Shown in pieces: positions 17,161 to 25,144 of a DNA stretch of 64,000 nucleotides. Source of the stretch: [Bacillus] enclensis. GTDB taxonomy: Bacteria; Bacillota; Bacilli; Bacillales; Bacillaceae_B. How positions within the stretch are numbered: the stretch's first letter is position 1; each line of letters opens with the position of its first letter. Under the pieces are notes generated by a model. It did not search any database and was not told the origin of the DNA. It saw nothing but the letters and a program-made list of their open reading frames with translations. The DNA is taken from the NCBI RefSeq assembly GCF_001456935.1, contig NZ_KQ758485.1, forward strand, positions 420,754 through 484,753, read 5' to 3'. The position numbers were made by a program, and so were the translations under genes.

Positions 17161-18087
17161 TTATTTTATCTCGATCGTATTCAGCATCTTCAGCATTTCA
17201 GGAACGATTCCTTCCGACTCCTCCGCATTCTGGAAATGAATCGTAAACTTCAGCAGGACTCCGTCCACTCTTTTTACCACAATGTTCTTCTGTACGTCTG
17301 AGTCATGGGCATGCATCACGAATTCCGACCCTTTGTAAAACGGCAGTGAATTATCAGAAGGGAGTTCGGTCACCTTGCCGAGCAGGCGGAGCTCATTCTG
17401 CGCCTGCTTTTTCAGGGAACCGATCTCAGCACCGGCACCGATGACTTCGACTCTTGTAAAATAATAATCGTCGTTGGCGGATTGAAGAATGAATTTCCTC
17501 GGCTCCTCCGCGGTATAGTAATAGCCCGGACGCGGTGTCAAGCCGGGAATGATCTTGTCGGCATCATAACCCGTCGATTTGTCCGGTGTGACTTTATTCA
17601 CTTTCAGGACCTGCCCGGTAAAAATAAGGCTGCTTTTCAAGCCGTTATTCCTCTTCAATTCATCTACGGTCAAGCCGTATGTCTGGCTGATCCCCCATAA
17701 TGTATCCCCCGTCCTGACCAGCACGAACGCCGGAATGATCAGTTTTTGTCCGGCATAGATGGTGTCGGATTTCAGTCCGTTCATATGTTTCAGCTGCCCG
17801 ACTGTCGTATGGTGTTTCTTCGCGAGGCTCCATAAGGTGTCCCCTTTTTCGATGGTGATCCTTTTTTCAAAACGGAGCTTATCACCGGCATAGATCAAAC
17901 TTGAACTGAGGTTGTTGCTGTCCATCAGCTGGTGCACCGTCAACCCGTATTTCTGCGATAACCCCCATAGTGTGTCTCCTTTCTTGATCAAATGGAATCC
18001 CGAGGCCCCTGCACTTGATGCACTCAGCGCCGTGATGGTCAGGGCGAGTGCGGCTGATTTGAATAGGCTGCTTTTTTTCATCTTCAT
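17161..18087 (-). CDS. Secreted triple-LysM protein
   Basis: The 308-aa protein has a signal peptide (Lys-rich start, then a hydrophobic stretch ending near SSAGASG). Three LysM domains follow at about residues 30-73, 76-118 and 120-164, each with a KGDTLW- or TGDTLW-type opening. The last 120 residues form a separate domain I do not recognise. LysM domains bind peptidoglycan GlcNAc, so the protein should sit in the cell wall or spore cortex. It is convergent with hemQ and divergent from cwlJ. No catalytic domain is visible. Confidence 0.85.
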   Translation of the reverse strand: MKMKKSSLFKSAALALTITALSASSAGASGFHLIKKGDTLWGLSQKYGLTVHQLMDSNNLSSSLIYAGDKLRFEKRITIEKGDTLWSLAKKHHTTVGQLKHMNGLKSDTIYAGQKLIIPAFVLVRTGDTLWGISQTYGLTVDELKRNNGLKSSLIFTGQVLKVNKVTPDKSTGYDADKIIPGLTPRPGYYYTAEEPRKFILQSANDDYYFTRVEVIGAGAEIGSLKKQAQNELRLLGKVTELPSDNSLPFYKGSEFVMHAHDSDVQKNIVVKRVDGVLLKFTIHFQNAEESEGIVPEMLKMLNTIEIK

Positions 18088-18304
18088 CCCCCATTATGTT
18101 TTCTCATGTTGCTCATTGTTACTTCTTCCTATACTTCATTAGACGGCTGGAAAAATGTCCGGTTACGTAAGAATGAGCCCATTTTGAAAAAGGGCCGGGT
18201 CAGGTATTCATCTTTCACTCCCTAAATATAAGAATATCTTTTTCCATACGGACATAGACATGAATTAGTGAGACAGAAAGCATCTTCTGAAGTGAGGTGG
18301 GAAG

Positions 18305-18727
18305 ATGGCTGTTGTTCCCTTTAATGAGAAGGAAGTGAAGCTCCTCGCCCGGTTGATGAGGGCAGAAGGAGAGGGTGATGGTCAGCTCGGGATGCTGTTG
18401 GTCGGGAACACCGGGATCAACCGTGTGCGGGTGAGATGCCTGGACTTCAAGGATATCAATACGATCCAGCGCATGGTGTTCCAAAAGCCCGGCGGATTCG
18501 AGGCCACGCAGAAAGGCTACTTTTATCAGCGTGCCAGGGAGAAAGATATCAATCTTGCCAGAAGGACAATAAAAGGTGAGAGATTCCATCCTGCTTCAAA
18601 TGCGCTATGGTTCTTCCGGCCGGAGGGAGATTGTCCGCCACAGTGGTATAACCAGACCAACTCGGGCCGATTCAAGGCACACTGCTTCTTCATCCCGACC
18701 AGGGCGGATTGTCCAAAAGCCTATTAG
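18305..18727 (+). CDS. cwlJ: Spore cortex-lytic enzyme CwlJ
   Basis: The 140-aa protein matches the SleB/CwlJ hydrolase_2 domain: LLARLMRAEGEGDGQLGMLL with the catalytic-type Glu, NTGINRVRVRC, and a C-terminal HPASNALWFF. It has no signal peptide, like CwlJ. CwlJ degrades cortex peptidoglycan in germination and depends on GerQ, encoded next. ATG 18305 follows GAGGTGGGAAG. The cwlJ-gerQ pair as neighbours is known from the B. cereus group, whereas B. subtilis has them apart. Confidence 0.9.
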   Translation: MAVVPFNEKEVKLLARLMRAEGEGDGQLGMLLVGNTGINRVRVRCLDFKDINTIQRMVFQKPGGFEATQKGYFYQRAREKDINLARRTIKGERFHPASNALWFFRPEGDCPPQWYNQTNSGRFKAHCFFIPTRADCPKAY

Positions 18728-18772
18728 GGCTCCGAACGCGTTAAAATCCATGTTTTCAAGGAGGTATATCAC

Positions 18773-19228
18773 TTGTCAAATCAAGAATACAACCCTTATT
18801 ACCAGGGGTATCAAGCGTACGACCCTTATCGTCAGTACTACGGCACCGGCATGCAGGGCCAGGGCCAGCAGGCTCAATATAATGCCATGCAGCCGCCTGC
18901 ACAAAAAAATGCCCCGGGACCGTCCCAGAACATCCCCGGCATGCTGCCTGTTGAAGAATCATATATCGAGAACATCCTCCGCCTCAACAAAGGCAAAGTC
19001 GCGACCGTGTACACGACCTTCGAAAACAACACACAGTGGAATGCAAAAATATTCAAAGGCGTCATCGAGGCAGCCGGACGTGATCATCTCATCCTGAGCG
19101 ATCCCCAGTCGGGAACGCGCTATCTGATTCCGATGATCTATCTCGACTACATCACCTTCGACGAAGAAATCGAATACGAATATCCATTCAACGGCACCGG
19201 CGGACTAACAAACTACTCTCCGCGATAA
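18773..19228 (+). CDS. gerQ: Spore coat protein GerQ
   Basis: The 151-aa protein has a Tyr/Gln/Pro-rich N-terminus (YNPYYQGYQAYDPYRQYYG) and the conserved GerQ core LPVEESYIENILRLNKGK, followed by PQSGTRYLIPMIYLDYI. GerQ is a coat protein, crosslinked by transglutaminase, that is needed to localise CwlJ. The start is TTG 18773 with AAGGAGG 8 nt upstream. It lies 45 bp after cwlJ, probably one transcript, and ends in a clear terminator. Confidence 0.95.
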   Translation: MSNQEYNPYYQGYQAYDPYRQYYGTGMQGQGQQAQYNAMQPPAQKNAPGPSQNIPGMLPVEESYIENILRLNKGKVATVYTTFENNTQWNAKIFKGVIEAAGRDHLILSDPQSGTRYLIPMIYLDYITFDEEIEYEYPFNGTGGLTNYSPR

Positions 19229-19238
19229 GAAGATTCCC

Positions 19239-19267
19239 AAGTGTTCAAAATTTCATTTTGGACACTT
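19239..19267 (+). terminator. gerQ terminator
   Basis: The hairpin AAGTGTTCAAAAT/ATTTTGGACACTT is followed by TTTTTATTT. Confidence 0.8.
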
Positions 19268-19398
19268 TTTTTATTTGGATTTTGCATCCCCCTTTCATTC
19301 GACTCGGAAAACACTAGATTGATAGCATCATATGGTAAAATATAGGTAGCCATTATTTAAAAAGGGAAAAGTTGCAGCAATCCGAGGGGGACAAATCG

Positions 19399-19872
19399 AT
19401 GAAAAAAATCAGTATCCTATTGGGCGTGGTCATACTCATCGGTGTGTTGGCAAATATCACGCATATAATGGCCCTTACGAAACTGTATTCATTCAACCAA
19501 CATAAAAAAGTCACAACCGAAACAAGAGTCATCACGTTTGAGGACATTTTCGAGACGCTGCATCAACAAAGGGGATTGGCCCAAGAATTACGGCACTCAA
19601 AAACCTATTCACTGATAGGCGAGGAAGTGCAAAAAGGACTTGATGATGCTTCTGATTACGAAATGTTTTTACGGAAGCACCCTCAAATCAATACAATCAA
19701 AGTTGAATTGCCAATCGTCACATACAAAGACGGTGACAGGACGATTGAGTATATTTCAGGAAAAGGGAAAGTGTTAGAAGTATTAGAGGACGGTCAATGG
19801 AAAGAATTTAATGGTACCTGGGATGATTTATGGAAGGATTTAATTGAGAAGCTTAACGAGAATAAGGATTAA
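19399..19872 (+). CDS. Membrane-anchored protein of unknown function
   Basis: A 157-aa protein with one N-terminal transmembrane segment at about residues 4-26 (ISILLGVVILIGVLANIT) and a soluble extracytoplasmic part rich in charged residues. I do not recognise a family. ATG 19399 has GAGGGGG 8 nt upstream; the earlier in-frame start at 19372 lacks a site. It stands alone between gerQ and the convergent ywdK and shares a terminator with ywdK. Confidence 0.7.
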   Translation: MKKISILLGVVILIGVLANITHIMALTKLYSFNQHKKVTTETRVITFEDIFETLHQQRGLAQELRHSKTYSLIGEEVQKGLDDASDYEMFLRKHPQINTIKVELPIVTYKDGDRTIEYISGKGKVLEVLEDGQWKEFNGTWDDLWKDLIEKLNENKD

Positions 19873-19904
19873 AAAAAGCTTGGGAAGTTCCCCAAGCTTT
19901 TTTT
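19871..19904. terminator. Bidirectional terminator
   Basis: A near-perfect palindrome, AAAAAAAGCTTGGG/CCCAAGCTTTTTTT, lies between convergent genes and serves both directions. Confidence 0.85.
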
Positions 19905-19921
19905 ATCTCTCATTCCATTGC

Positions 19922-20293
19922 CTACATCGTCTTCGCCGCAAAGATCACAAGCAGGATCCATCCTGCAAGGAAGCTCACTCCCCCGAGTGGTGTGATCGCT
20001 CCAAGCACCTTGATGCCGGACAAGCTCAGGACATACAGGCTTCCGGAGAACAGGATCGTCCCGATCACCATCAGCCATCCCGACCATGACAGGAGGGATG
20101 TCGGTGAGACGGTTCCCATCAGGACACCGATGATGATGATGCCGATTGCGTGGAACATTTGATAAAGGACACCAGTATTCCAAGTATCTATGTATTTTTG
20201 AGAGATCTTGCCTTCGAGCGCATGGGCACCGAACGCACCGAGGCCGACCGATAAGAACGCACTGAGCGCTCCGATGATAATGAATGTTTTCAT
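19922..20293 (-). CDS. ywdK: DUF423 membrane protein YwdK
   Basis: A 123-aa protein with four hydrophobic helices and the DUF423 hallmark AFGAHALEGKISQKYIDTW near the N-terminus, plus SGSLYVLSLSG and ITPLGGVSFLAGW. The function is unknown. ATG 20293 has GGAGGAG 7 nt upstream. It is the last gene of a minus-strand cluster (four-Cys protein, ywdI, ywdK), in the same order as the B. subtilis ywd region. Confidence 0.9.
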   Translation of the reverse strand: MKTFIIIGALSAFLSVGLGAFGAHALEGKISQKYIDTWNTGVLYQMFHAIGIIIIGVLMGTVSPTSLLSWSGWLMVIGTILFSGSLYVLSLSGIKVLGAITPLGGVSFLAGWILLVIFAAKTM

Positions 20294-20338
20294 GATTCTG
20301 CTCCTCCACTTGTAATTAGGGGGTTGCCCCCGTTTTTA

Positions 20339-20638
20339 TTAAAAATCAAACAATGAATCCCCGTTTGCTCCATCGTCTGTCTCCATCGGTTCTTCCTTCT
20401 GGATCTGCACCGGCCGCCGTTCAGGCTGTTGCTGCTGGGCGGAGATGTATGGGACGGTCTGCTGCGGCTGGATGGGAGCGGTGAAGCTTCCTGCCTGGCT
20501 GTTTTCTTCAAGCAGGACTTCGCACAGCACTTTGATCGAGTTGATATGCTCCCGGATCTGCTGTGATTTTTCCGCAGATTTTGCCTTTGCGAGCTCCCTT
20601 TCCATTTGTTTGATGATACTCTGATGAGGAATATTCAT
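20339..20638 (-). CDS. ywdI: YwdI family protein
   Basis: A 99-aa soluble protein with an N-terminal helical region (HQSIIKQMERELAKAKSAEK in near form) and a Gln/Pro-rich low-complexity C-terminal half. This matches YwdI. The function is unknown. The open frame runs to 20674, but ATG 20638 has AAAGGAGG a few nt upstream, so I start there. It lies 45 bp upstream of ywdK on the same strand. Confidence 0.8.
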   Translation of the reverse strand: MNIPHQSIIKQMERELAKAKSAEKSQQIREHINSIKVLCEVLLEENSQAGSFTAPIQPQQTVPYISAQQQQPERRPVQIQKEEPMETDDGANGDSLFDF

Positions 20639-20725
20639 TCCGTGCTTCCTCCTTTCGCAACGCTTTCGTTTCATTATCTATATCCTACTTCTAAATGGAT
20701 GCATAATCAAATATGTTCAGCGCCC

Positions 20726-20905
20726 TCATTGAGGTTTCCTGACAAACTTCAAACACGGACGCCCCGATGACTGAAGGACCACCGTGGACGGCATCGCTTT
20801 CGTCTTGAAGCCGTATCCCCTGCATCCCCTCGGGTGGGCGGGTTCCCATGTTGTATAAAAGTATCGGCACTTGAAACAGTTGATCCGCTTTTCATTTTCC
20901 TCCAC
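20726..20905 (-). CDS. Small four-cysteine protein next to ung
   Basis: A 59-aa protein with INCFKCRYFYTTWEPAHPRG, then CRGYGFKTKAMPS and SSGRPCLKF. The cysteines (CxxC, later C and C) suggest a small zinc-binding protein. I recall similar proteins in Bacillaceae of unknown role. The open frame extends upstream through a terminator and a parS site and so cannot be the true gene. GTG 20905 has GGGAGG 7 nt upstream and is the supported start. ywdI follows on the same strand. Confidence 0.75.
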   Translation of the reverse strand: MEENEKRINCFKCRYFYTTWEPAHPRGCRGYGFKTKAMPSTVVLQSSGRPCLKFVRKPQ

Positions 20906-20929
20906 ACTAAAGCCTCCCTGCAAGACTAA

Positions 20930-20960
20930 AACCCCTCTTGAGCTTGCCGGTCGAGGGGTT
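20930..20960 (-). terminator. Terminator downstream of ung
   Basis: Read on the minus strand, AACCCCTCGA pairs with TCAAGAGGGGTT and is followed by TTAG. It separates the DUF4230-ung unit from the four-Cys gene. Confidence 0.65.
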
Positions 20961-20966
20961 AAGGAA

Positions 20967-20982
20967 TGTTTCACGTGAAACA
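20967..20982. promoter_or_regulatory. parS site (perfect match)
   Basis: The 16-bp palindrome TGTTTCACGTGAAACA is identical to the consensus bound by ParB/Spo0J in firmicutes. It lies in the short gap between the ung terminator and element B copy 4. parS sites nucleate ParB spreading and SMC loading and cluster around the origin, so this supports an origin-proximal location. Confidence 0.95.
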
Positions 20983-21060
20983 ACTTCTTTATTCCAAGCT
21001 GTTTTCTAAAAAATTGCTGCTTTTCTAAATCAGCTTGCAGCCTGAATGCAGCTTTTGGAC

Positions 21061-21148
21061 GTGCTCTTTTCGAACTCAAGTTCAAAAACAGACGGACAAG
21101 CTGAAAATACTTCTTATGTGGAAAGCAGCAATGTATGCGAAAAGAGCC
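21061..21148 (-). repeat. Element B copy 4 (short, inverted)
   Basis: This 88-bp copy has inverted ends GTGCTCTTTTCG and GCGAAAAGAGCC. On the minus strand it aligns with the first half of copies 1 and 2, including GCTTGTCCGTC and TTGAACTTGAGTTCGAAAAG in near form. It lacks the 65-bp 3' extension. It touches the ung stop codon. Confidence 0.8.
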
Positions 21149-21823
21149 TTATTCAATGCACCAGTCGATTTCATCCATCCCTTGTTCTTTTAAAAATTGA
21201 TTCGCCTTTGAATACGGCCTGCTCCCGAAGAAACCGCGGTGGGCAGACAGCGGACTCGGATGCGGGGCATCCAGGATTTTGTGCCTTGATTCGTCGATCA
21301 GTGCACGTTTCTTCTGGGCCGGTTTCCCCCAAAGCAGGAACACCATCGGCTTTTCGCGTTCATTCAGCAGGGTGATGACCTTGTCTGTGAACGTCTCCCA
21401 GCCTTTGCCCTGGTGAGAATGGGCTTTCCCTTCCTCCACCGTCAATACGGTATTCATGAGCAGGACACCCTGCTCCGCCCACTTGACGAGCGACCCGTGC
21501 TGCGGGATATCACACCCGATATCATCGTGAAGCTCCTTATACATATTGCGGAGCGACGGAGGCACCTTGACGCCTTTTTTGACGGAAAAGCTGAGCCCTT
21601 CCGCCTGATTCGGCCCGTGATAAGGATCCTGCCCCAAGAGGACGACCTTCACATCCTGATACGGCGTGTAATGAAACGCATTGAAGATATCGTACATCGA
21701 TGGATGGGTGGCCGAAGCCTGATATTCACCCTTCAGCCACTCTCTCAAATTCAGATAATAGTCTTTCTGAAGCTCCTCACCGAGGACTTCAGACCAGTCA
21801 TTTTTAAAAACAGCAGTTGACAA
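21149..21823 (-). CDS. ung: Uracil-DNA glycosylase
   Basis: A 224-aa family 1 UDG with the catalytic [18 protein letters not shown] motif (water-activating Asp), the [14 protein letters not shown] segment and the [13 protein letters not shown] leucine-loop motif. It removes uracil from DNA at the start of base excision repair. The start is TTG 21823 with AAAGGATG upstream. It is preceded by the DUF4230 gene (15-bp gap) in the same direction. Ends in element B copy 4, with a terminator about 190 bp further on. Confidence 0.95.
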   Translation of the reverse strand: MSTAVFKNDWSEVLGEELQKDYYLNLREWLKGEYQASATHPSMYDIFNAFHYTPYQDVKVVLLGQDPYHGPNQAEGLSFSVKKGVKVPPSLRNMYKELHDDIGCDIPQHGSLVKWAEQGVLLMNTVLTVEEGKAHSHQGKGWETFTDKVITLLNEREKPMVFLLWGKPAQKKRALIDESRHKILDAPHPSPLSAHRGFFGSRPYSKANQFLKEQGMDEIDWCIE

Positions 21824-21838
21824 CGCGGAACATCCTTT

Positions 21839-22606
21839 CTAGTTCTCGTACGTGATGGTCACTTTATAGCCTAATTGTTCAAAAAATCCTTTCAGCGACT
21901 TTTCGGCATTTTTCTCCGCAGCCTGCAAAAGACCCTGATCCACCGCTTCCTGGCTGATCATATCCTTTGCCACTTCGGCAAGGGCAAAGCCTTCATTCCA
22001 GTCAACGTCGCTCCGGAAGATCCCCTCCACGGAAAACGTCTTGATATTGTCCGTGTCGAGTGACGGAGCCTGGAGGATCGCTGCACGCGGAAGCGTCAAT
22101 TGGATTTCCTTTTTCTCTTCATCTACCACTATATCGTTTTTATCAACTTGCTGTAAATCAACACCCGCGAGAACCGTCCCCGGTACCACCATCAATAGCT
22201 TTCTCTTCGTCCCGGGCAGATCCGCACCGATTTCTTTTCCAAAAATCTGATTGTCCTCCTGCTCGATGACCGCCTTCACGAACCCCTGGGCGGTCGCAAG
22301 CGTGCTCATATCCTGGATCCGTTCAACAAACGAGCCCTTCTCCTCCGTGAAAGTGGAGCCCGACAGCCACGTATACATGAAGGCCGCGGTCCCTCCCACT
22401 GCTAAAATAATCACCAGCAGCACGAGCAGAAATCTGTTTTTCCAAAACGACAGAACCCCCGTCATCACCTTCCATGAATTCCTCCCGCTCCTGCTTCTAT
22501 GTTGAACAGCCGCCGTCGCGCCTGTTTCCCTCTCACTCGCCTTCAACTCTTCCAAAATCCCTTCCATCTGCCTGATCTTCTCATATTGGGTACTCAAGCC
22601 CTTCAC
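21839..22606 (-). CDS. DUF4230 membrane-anchored protein
   Basis: A 255-aa protein with a cytoplasmic N-terminal region of about 55 residues, one transmembrane helix (FLLVLLVIILAVGGTAAF) and an extracytoplasmic DUF4230 domain with LLMVVPGTVLAGVDLQQVD and VEGIFRSDVDWNEG. The role is unknown. The open frame starts at GTG 22606; TTG 22597 with AAGG 8 nt upstream is an alternative. It probably shares a transcript with ung. Confidence 0.8.
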   Translation of the reverse strand: MKGLSTQYEKIRQMEGILEELKASERETGATAAVQHRSRSGRNSWKVMTGVLSFWKNRFLLVLLVIILAVGGTAAFMYTWLSGSTFTEEKGSFVERIQDMSTLATAQGFVKAVIEQEDNQIFGKEIGADLPGTKRKLLMVVPGTVLAGVDLQQVDKNDIVVDEEKKEIQLTLPRAAILQAPSLDTDNIKTFSVEGIFRSDVDWNEGFALAEVAKDMISQEAVDQGLLQAAEKNAEKSLKGFFEQLGYKVTITYEN

Positions 22607-22767
22607 CTTCCTCTATCTCTATTATATGAAAATATGTCGAATCTTGGAAACAATTATTCTATTAAAACACATTGCTAGATTATGGAAGTTTTAATTTGAA
22701 ATGAGCGGGAAAAGCAGGAACAAGAACACATTGTTAGGACTCAAAAATATTAACTAGTGGTTCCCAG

Positions 22768-22921
22768 CAGATTATTGGAGGGGAAGACGAAGACTCCTGC
22801 GGGAGAAGTGGCTAAAGTGAGACCTGTCTAGCTACAGGGCTTAGAGGCACATGTCATAAGCCAAACCGAGGAGGCTCACGGGCCACCCGCGGAAAGCGAA
22901 GTCTTCCACGGAAATAATCTG
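22768..22921 (+). repeat. Element A copy 2 (with truncated inner module)
   Basis: Terminal arms are CAGATTATT/AATAATCTG. The outer core AGACTCCTGCGGGA ... CCCGCGGAAAGCGAAGTCTT is retained. Between GTGAGACC and CGAGGAGGCTCAC it carries GTCTAGCTACAGGGCTTAG and AGGCACATGTCATAAGCC, which is only the left half of the inner module of copies 5 and 6. It lies between divergent DUF4230 and YflT genes. Confidence 0.9.
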
Positions 22922-22957
22922 CGGGATCAAAGACAACTTTTCAGGAGGTTGAGAAAT

Positions 22958-23308
22958 ATGTATAAAGTAGAAGTCGTTGAAAACGTGGTCGGAGCAAAAA
23001 CGAAAATCGAATCGCTGACAACGGAAGGTTTCACAAAGGATGACATTTATGTCTTCGCACATGACAAAAAACGTTCAGAGGACATCACTGAAGGTACACA
23101 CACCGAATCAATCGGCGTAAAGGAACAGGGCATGATCGAAAGCATGGGTAACCTGTTCAAAAGCCGCGGTGATGAACTGCGTACGAAAATGAAAGCCGTC
23201 GGCATGAACCAGACCGAAGCCGACACCTACGAAGAAGAGCTCGACAAAGGCAAACTCGTCATCGTCGCTTCAAAAGAAGCAAGGGCGAATAACGCCAGCC
23301 CTTTCTGA
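22958..23308 (+). CDS. General stress protein 17M-like (YflT family)
   Basis: The 116-aa protein has the heat-induced stress protein YflT domain: YKVEVVENVVGAKTKIESL, KDDIYVFAHD and a C-terminal LDKGKLVIVASKEA. B. subtilis relatives are induced by general stress through sigma B. A weak sigma B-like pair (GTTTTA, 13 bp, GGGAAA) lies at 22688-22712, but a repeat element separates it from the gene, so control is uncertain. ATG 22958 is chosen because AGGAGG is 9 nt upstream. The gene ends in a GCCCGTCC hairpin terminator. Confidence 0.85.
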   Translation: MYKVEVVENVVGAKTKIESLTTEGFTKDDIYVFAHDKKRSEDITEGTHTESIGVKEQGMIESMGNLFKSRGDELRTKMKAVGMNQTEADTYEEELDKGKLVIVASKEARANNASPF

Positions 23309-23317
23309 TTTGACTGA

Positions 23318-23346
23318 AAGCCCGTCCCGCGATAACGGACGGGCTT
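23318..23346 (+). terminator. YflT gene terminator
   Basis: The perfect hairpin AAGCCCGTCC/GGACGGGCTT is followed by six T residues. Confidence 0.9.
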
Positions 23347-23445
23347 TTTTCATGGTTCAAAAGATTGAACATTTGTAATTACGCCGGCAGTATTATATCC
23401 TTTATTCAGACAAAAAATGGACACGACAATAGGAGGTAATCACCC

Positions 23446-24255
23446 ATGACTTTGAAAAAGACCCTTACAATCGCAGGATCCGATACGAGCGGCGGCGCCG
23501 GAATCCAGGCGGACCTGAAGACATTCCAGGAACACGGCGTGTACGGAATGACCGCCCTGACCACGGTCGTCACCATGGATCCTAACAACCACTGGCATCA
23601 TAATGTCCACCCGCTTTCTATCGACACACTGGAAGCACAGTTGGAAACGGTCCTTTCCGTCGGGATCGACGCGATGAAGACAGGCATGCTCGGAACGGTT
23701 GAAATCATCGAGCTTGCAGCTAAGAAAATCGACCAATTCGGCTTGGATAAAGTCGTGATCGACCCTGTCATGGTGTGCAAAGGGGAAGACGAAGTACTGA
23801 ACCCCGAAACGACCGACGCCATGAGGGAGCACCTCCTTCAGCGCGCGACAGTCGTAACGCCGAACCTGTTCGAAGCAGGCCAGCTTGCACAGACCGGCCC
23901 GATCAAAACGATCGACGGCATGAAAGAAGCCGCCAAGAAAATTCATGACCTCGGCGCGAAGAACGTCATCATCAAAGGCGGCAAGCAGCTCGAACACGAC
24001 AAGGCACTCGACCTCTTCTACGACGGCAAAGAGTTCACGCTGCTGGAAGAAGAAAAAGTGGAAACATCCTACAACCACGGCGCCGGCTGCACGTTCGCAG
24101 CGGCCATCACATCCAACCTTGCAAACGGCCAGGATGTGAAGGAAGCAGTCCAAAACGCGAAGAAATTCGTCACGGCTGCAATCAAGCACGGTTTTAAACT
24201 AAACGAATATGTAGGCCCGGTCATGCATGGTGCTTATAATCGTTTTGAAAAATAA
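23446..24255 (+). CDS. pdxK: Pyridoxine/hydroxymethylpyrimidine kinase
   Basis: The 269-aa ribokinase-superfamily enzyme has GSDTSGGAGIQADLKTFQEH at the N-terminus and the anion-hole and catalytic region YNHGAGCTFAAAITSNLANG. The Cys of GAGC is characteristic of the B. subtilis PdxK (YwdB, ThiD-like) group, which phosphorylates pyridoxal-type vitamers and HMP. The position next to the ywd genes supports the PdxK call over canonical ThiD. ATG 23446 follows AGGAGG. A hairpin made from two TGTGCCAGGCACA-type units serves as terminator. Confidence 0.9.
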   Translation: MTLKKTLTIAGSDTSGGAGIQADLKTFQEHGVYGMTALTTVVTMDPNNHWHHNVHPLSIDTLEAQLETVLSVGIDAMKTGMLGTVEIIELAAKKIDQFGLDKVVIDPVMVCKGEDEVLNPETTDAMREHLLQRATVVTPNLFEAGQLAQTGPIKTIDGMKEAAKKIHDLGAKNVIIKGGKQLEHDKALDLFYDGKEFTLLEEEKVETSYNHGAGCTFAAAITSNLANGQDVKEAVQNAKKFVTAAIKHGFKLNEYVGPVMHGAYNRFEK

Positions 24256-24275
24256 TATTTTGCTTTTAGGGTATG

Positions 24276-24313
24276 GGTGCCAGGCACAGATTGGATGATT
24301 TGTGCCTGGCACC
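24276..24313 (+). terminator. pdxK terminator built from two 25-bp-phased palindromes
   Basis: GGTGCCAGGCACA (24276-24288) and TGTGCCTGGCACC (24301-24313) start exactly 25 bp apart and pair as a 13-bp stem followed by TTTTTTG. The motif and period equal those of the array at 14494-14838. Confidence 0.85.
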
Positions 24314-24363
24314 TTTTTTGTGTTCGGGGCTGGGACCGGCACTGGATCGCGATTTTTCGACAA

Positions 24364-24455
24364 GTGGCGCAATTAATTGGAATTCGGCGCAATTATCAAG
24401 ATAGTGGCGCAATTAATTAAAATTTGGCGCAATAATGTCGAAAGTGGCGCAATTA
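24364..24455 (+). repeat. Phased short-motif array 2 (TGGCGCAATTA, exact 20 bp period)
   Basis: Five copies of GGCGCAATTA or a close variant start at 24366, 24386, 24406, 24426 and 24446, a strict 20-bp step. Flanks alternate AGT and TTC/TTT before the motif. The rest of the pdxK-yojF gap (24460-24780) holds AT-rich sequence and the presumed yojF promoter. Confidence 0.85.
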
Positions 24456-24780
24456 ATATTACTATATTATTATTCCAGGCTTTGAGGGGTGTTTTCATAG
24501 CCTGCTTAAAGTAGGAATAGTATTAAAAATGGCATTCCCTTAAGCAAAAAGGTACAGCTCGGTTAAAAGAAAAGAAAATTTGTCAAAACCCATTTAAAAA
24601 TGACTTTATATCCTTTCATTCCAGCTTCTCCATCCACCCAAGCTGTCTCAGGTGCTTCCCCCATCTCCCCATCTGAAAACGTGGCAGCCTTCTAAACAGA
24701 CTTTTCGCTTTCACCGAAAAACTTTAGTAAAATGGAACATAATACGTAAGAGTCTTTTCTGTATCTAAGGAGGAAATGGA

Positions 24781-25128
24781 ATGGAACCGATCAAGATCGA
24801 TGACGCGCAGGGATTGATCAATCAATTCGCCCGTCAGGATGTCTACATACATTTGGAAACGACGAACGGGGCGTACGCCGCTCATTTCAACGAGGGCTTT
24901 TTCAATGCGGGCGCCTATATCCGCAATGCGAAGGTCAATTACGAACACGGGAAAATCATCGGGGACGGACCTTTCCGTGTCGGTCTGAAGATCGAGCTTG
25001 GCTGGATTTACGCAGAAGGCCTCACCCACTACGAAATGGATGAGCACGGCCGCCTGCTCATGGCCGGTCACGGTGCTGACGGAAAGCTTGCCGTTGCACT
25101 TGAGATCAGCCCGACTCCGTTTAATTAA
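24781..25128 (+). CDS. yojF: YojF family protein (DUF1806)
   Basis: A 115-aa protein matching YojF: VYIHLETTNGAYAAHF, FFNAGAYIRNAKVNYE and GWIYAEGLTHYE. The function is not defined, but it is almost always encoded before bshB2, as here and in B. subtilis (yojF-yojG), which suggests a bacillithiol-linked role. ATG 24781 has AAGGAGG 7 nt upstream. The gap to bshB2 is 16 bp. Confidence 0.9.
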   Translation: MEPIKIDDAQGLINQFARQDVYIHLETTNGAYAAHFNEGFFNAGAYIRNAKVNYEHGKIIGDGPFRVGLKIELGWIYAEGLTHYEMDEHGRLLMAGHGADGKLAVALEISPTPFN

Positions 25129-25144
25129 GAAAGGAGAGTCCAAA

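Noticed and set aside
22841..23062. Open frame inside element A copy 2
   Set aside because: It runs over the repeat and the start of the YflT gene on the opposite strand, has no ribosome binding site and no family resemblance.
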